From NCBI GenBank assembly GCA_013399305.1, contig VXAI01000089.1, positions 1,443,009-1,507,008 of the forward strand: a stretch of 64,000 nt of DNA. The letters run 5' to 3'. Within the stretch, counting starts at the first letter, position 1; the number at the start of each line of letters is the position of its first letter. This document shows positions 61,898-64,000 of this stretch, in pieces. A program made the position numbers and the translations under genes. The notes below the pieces were generated by a model that saw only the letters and a list, made by a program, of their open reading frames with translations, had not been told where the DNA came from and searched no databases. This DNA is from Rostratula benghalensis (Eukaryota > Chordata > Aves > Charadriiformes > Rostratulidae).

Positions 61898-63120
61898 ATT
61901 AAAAATGTGATGTAAGGAAGCTATGATGTTGGTTTAAGGTTTGGCCCAAACTACAGACAGGGACTCATCTTAATATGAGGCTTTTTTGCTACTCTTTCCA
62001 CTAGGGCAAATGGATCAGGATTAGGCACAGCCACCCAACTGAACTTTTACTGAGGCAGCTGGTACTTGTGAAATGATGTGCATGACTGTTAAGTGTGTCT
62101 AACCCAGTTGCAGGAAGTCAAGCTAAACAACTTGCCACAGACCACTAGGAGGTAAAAATAACCCTTCAGTATCTGCCCAGGAGTTGTAACACAAATCTGG
62201 GAGCCTCGGGGCTGGGTCTGCTGTGCTGCTCTTGGGTCTGTTGTTGGGTTGCTTCCTATCCATACCTTCTCCAGTTTCCCAGCCCAGGGACCTTTCGAAG
62301 GATTGGACTTTTTCCCATATGCACATGCACAGAGATGGTGGTTACAGGGAGATAAGAGATGCCTTCAACTCCATTATTTCCACTGACACTCAAAGGTGTG
62401 AGAGGGGGGAGCATGCTTGAGGCCAAACTTCATTAACATCATGCTGGTTGGTCTCCCTGGCCCACAACAAGTGTATACCAAGAAAGGTCTTGTATGTAGG
62501 GGGAGGGAGGAGAGGATTTGTCATCCCATGGAGACTAAGCCTGAGCATTTGTTCTTTATCTCAACCTTGAAGGTGCTGGGCTTCAGGGCACCTCAGAGGA
62601 TCTCTCTTGAAAGGTAATGCCCTGCAACATGATGTTTTCCTCTCCTCAAATCTTTCCCTCTGGTGAGACTGTGGTCAAGGTTTGGATTGAGAGTGATTCT
62701 CCTTTTGTGATCGGTTCTCATGTGGCCTCCAGTGCTCTTTTATGATGTTCTTCTCCTCTATTCTTCTCTGCACTTTGAAGTGCTCTTGCATGAAACAGCA
62801 TGACATAAAATAAAATGACACTCATAATTAACACAAATGATACATTTGGTTTCAATTATCTCCCGTCTCTCCAGTTGTGAGGAGTGAGAAATAACTCATA
62901 AATGCAGGCAACGTTTTAAGAAATTGCAGACTTTACAGAGTAAGGGAAAGTAAGAAAAACAGACCCTGAGATATTGAGCTTTTCACAGTGTACAAAATGG
63001 TAAGACAGAAAAACAGCCTTGCCTGGTATGCTTCCAGCATGCATGGGCAAAGCTCTATGGGGTGAGAATAAGAACAAAATTAAACACCAAAGCAGAACTT
63101 TCAATTAAGCCCTAAACTGA
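61898..63120. other. Non-coding stretch, no gene recognised
   Basis: About 1.2 kb with no repeat family recognised and no coding frame with ATG, domain or splice support. Confidence 0.6.
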
Positions 63121-63200
63121 GAATTGGCTCTGCCACTGACCTAGGAGTGACCTTTGGAAAGTCACTTTGCGTCTTCGCATTTCTCGTTTCACAGAGGCTG
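63121..63200 (+). mobile_element. MIR-like CORE-SINE remnant
   Basis: The sequence GGCTCTGCCACTGACCTAGG, then GTGACCTTTGGAAAGTCACTT and later GTTTCACAGAGG follows the MIR core order (GGCTCTGCCACTTACTAGCTG, GTGACCTTGGGCAAGTCACTT, then the CTCAGTTTCC region). About 45 bases align well and the following part is more degraded. MIR-type SINEs predate the amniote split and survive in birds only as short relics. No tRNA-like head with A and B boxes could be followed upstream. Confidence 0.65.
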
Positions 63201-64000
63201 TTGTTTTTATTCATTTGGACTGTCAGCAGAGGAACTGAAGGAGGAAAAGGTCTCTTTGGTCAAGGCTTTTTTCCTGACATATCTATATACTTCTCCCAGC
63301 TTCAGGGGGATATTTCTAAGCAGAATTTCTCTCTTTTCCACAACAAAAAAGGGCCCATTTAAAAAAAAATAATTCTTCATCTCTCTCCAAATTCTGATAG
63401 TCTTACTATCATTTTGTCCCCTTTCCCATTTTACCAGATAATGTTTACCCTTTCAAAATAGTGTCCATGGCCACTTGAACTGACAGCAATAAAACGTCTT
63501 AACACCATGCAAAACAGAAATTTATCCAACCTCAGGGTAGCACAAGCCTATTATCCCAGCCTATTCCATAAAACAGCTGACTTGACAGCCCATGTCAGTA
63601 TGGAATGCAGTTAGCTCTGGGTTTTTTCATCTCTGCTTAAGAATGATCCCATTGAACCTAGGCTATGACGCACTACAATTGGCATTCCTATGGCTTGCAC
63701 ACATCTTGAAAGGACAACTATAGCAAAACTCTCTCCAGGGATTGCAGCACCAGCCATGGGACTCAGTAGAAAGAGCCCTTCACTTGAAATAGTTTTGATG
63801 CACATCAAGACTCTCGCTGAGAAACTGCAGAACCAGGGTTAGATGTGTCTGGGCTGAGCAGTCTGCTATACACAGGCTGCACCAGTGAGAAAAGGGTTGG
63901 CTAACGGTGTGCTTTTTGATCCTTGAGAGATCCCATGTCTCTCCTGAGGTACAGCACAGCTGCTGTTTGGAACTGTATAGCACCACAGCACATGGATGTA
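63201..64000. other. Non-coding stretch to window end
   Basis: No gene or repeat recognised. Short A and T runs occur near 63340-63370. Confidence 0.6.

Noticed and set aside
1..64000. CRISPR arrays, operons, rRNA, tRNA, telomeric repeats, retroviral internal genes
   Set aside because: None was seen on reading. The window is vertebrate DNA with only LTR, CR1 and SINE relics and simple repeats.

Overview
This window is vertebrate nuclear DNA, almost certainly from a bird. It is AT-rich and has no bacterial-style gene packing, and no long open frame looks like a conserved protein. Its recognisable repeats are avian: CR1 retrotransposon 3' ends carrying the typical ATTCTATGAT tail, and a solo LTR of the common avian ERVL-like type (starts TGTCCTGGTTT, ends near CTAAACCAC). 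The sequence is a draft assembly with one run of 76 Ns at 28160-28235. No gene could be named. The window is best read as intergenic or intronic sequence with a few weak exon-like signals.

Layout: 1-4303 plain non-coding DNA. 4304-5030 a solo LTR on the minus strand with a 5-bp target-site duplication. 5031-28159 mostly unique DNA with short tandem repeats, a diverged 60-bp local duplication (about 16.1 and 17.1 kb) and a 26-bp exact repeat pair (24.7 and 26.9 kb). 28856-30135 a tandem duplication of a unit of about 390 bp, whose second copy is interrupted by a 490-bp LTR-like insertion. 35698-36230 a minus-strand CR1 with an internal deletion. 37910-37931 a perfect 22-bp palindrome. 44250-45510 an old, decayed CR1 reverse-transcriptase region on the plus strand. 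46276-46735 a younger plus-strand CR1 3' end. 50800-50984 a nearly perfect 93-bp tandem duplication. 63121-63200 a MIR-like CORE-SINE remnant.

Two places deserve a gene-level second look. On the minus strand, 61870-60985 can be read as a compact three-exon gene for a 152-residue single-pass membrane protein: signal peptide, short cysteine-bearing ectodomain, transmembrane helix and cytoplasmic tail, with matching intron phases and an ATTAAA site after the stop. On the plus strand, 49822-50544 holds two strong acceptor/donor pairs only 35 bases apart and a terminal-exon-like segment ending in a stop and AATAAA, again with compatible phases. Neither resembles a family I can name. Both could be chance assemblies, so they are given low confidence.

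No operon, CRISPR array, rRNA, tRNA or replication origin was seen. The repeats are independent insertions and no functional relationship among them is implied.
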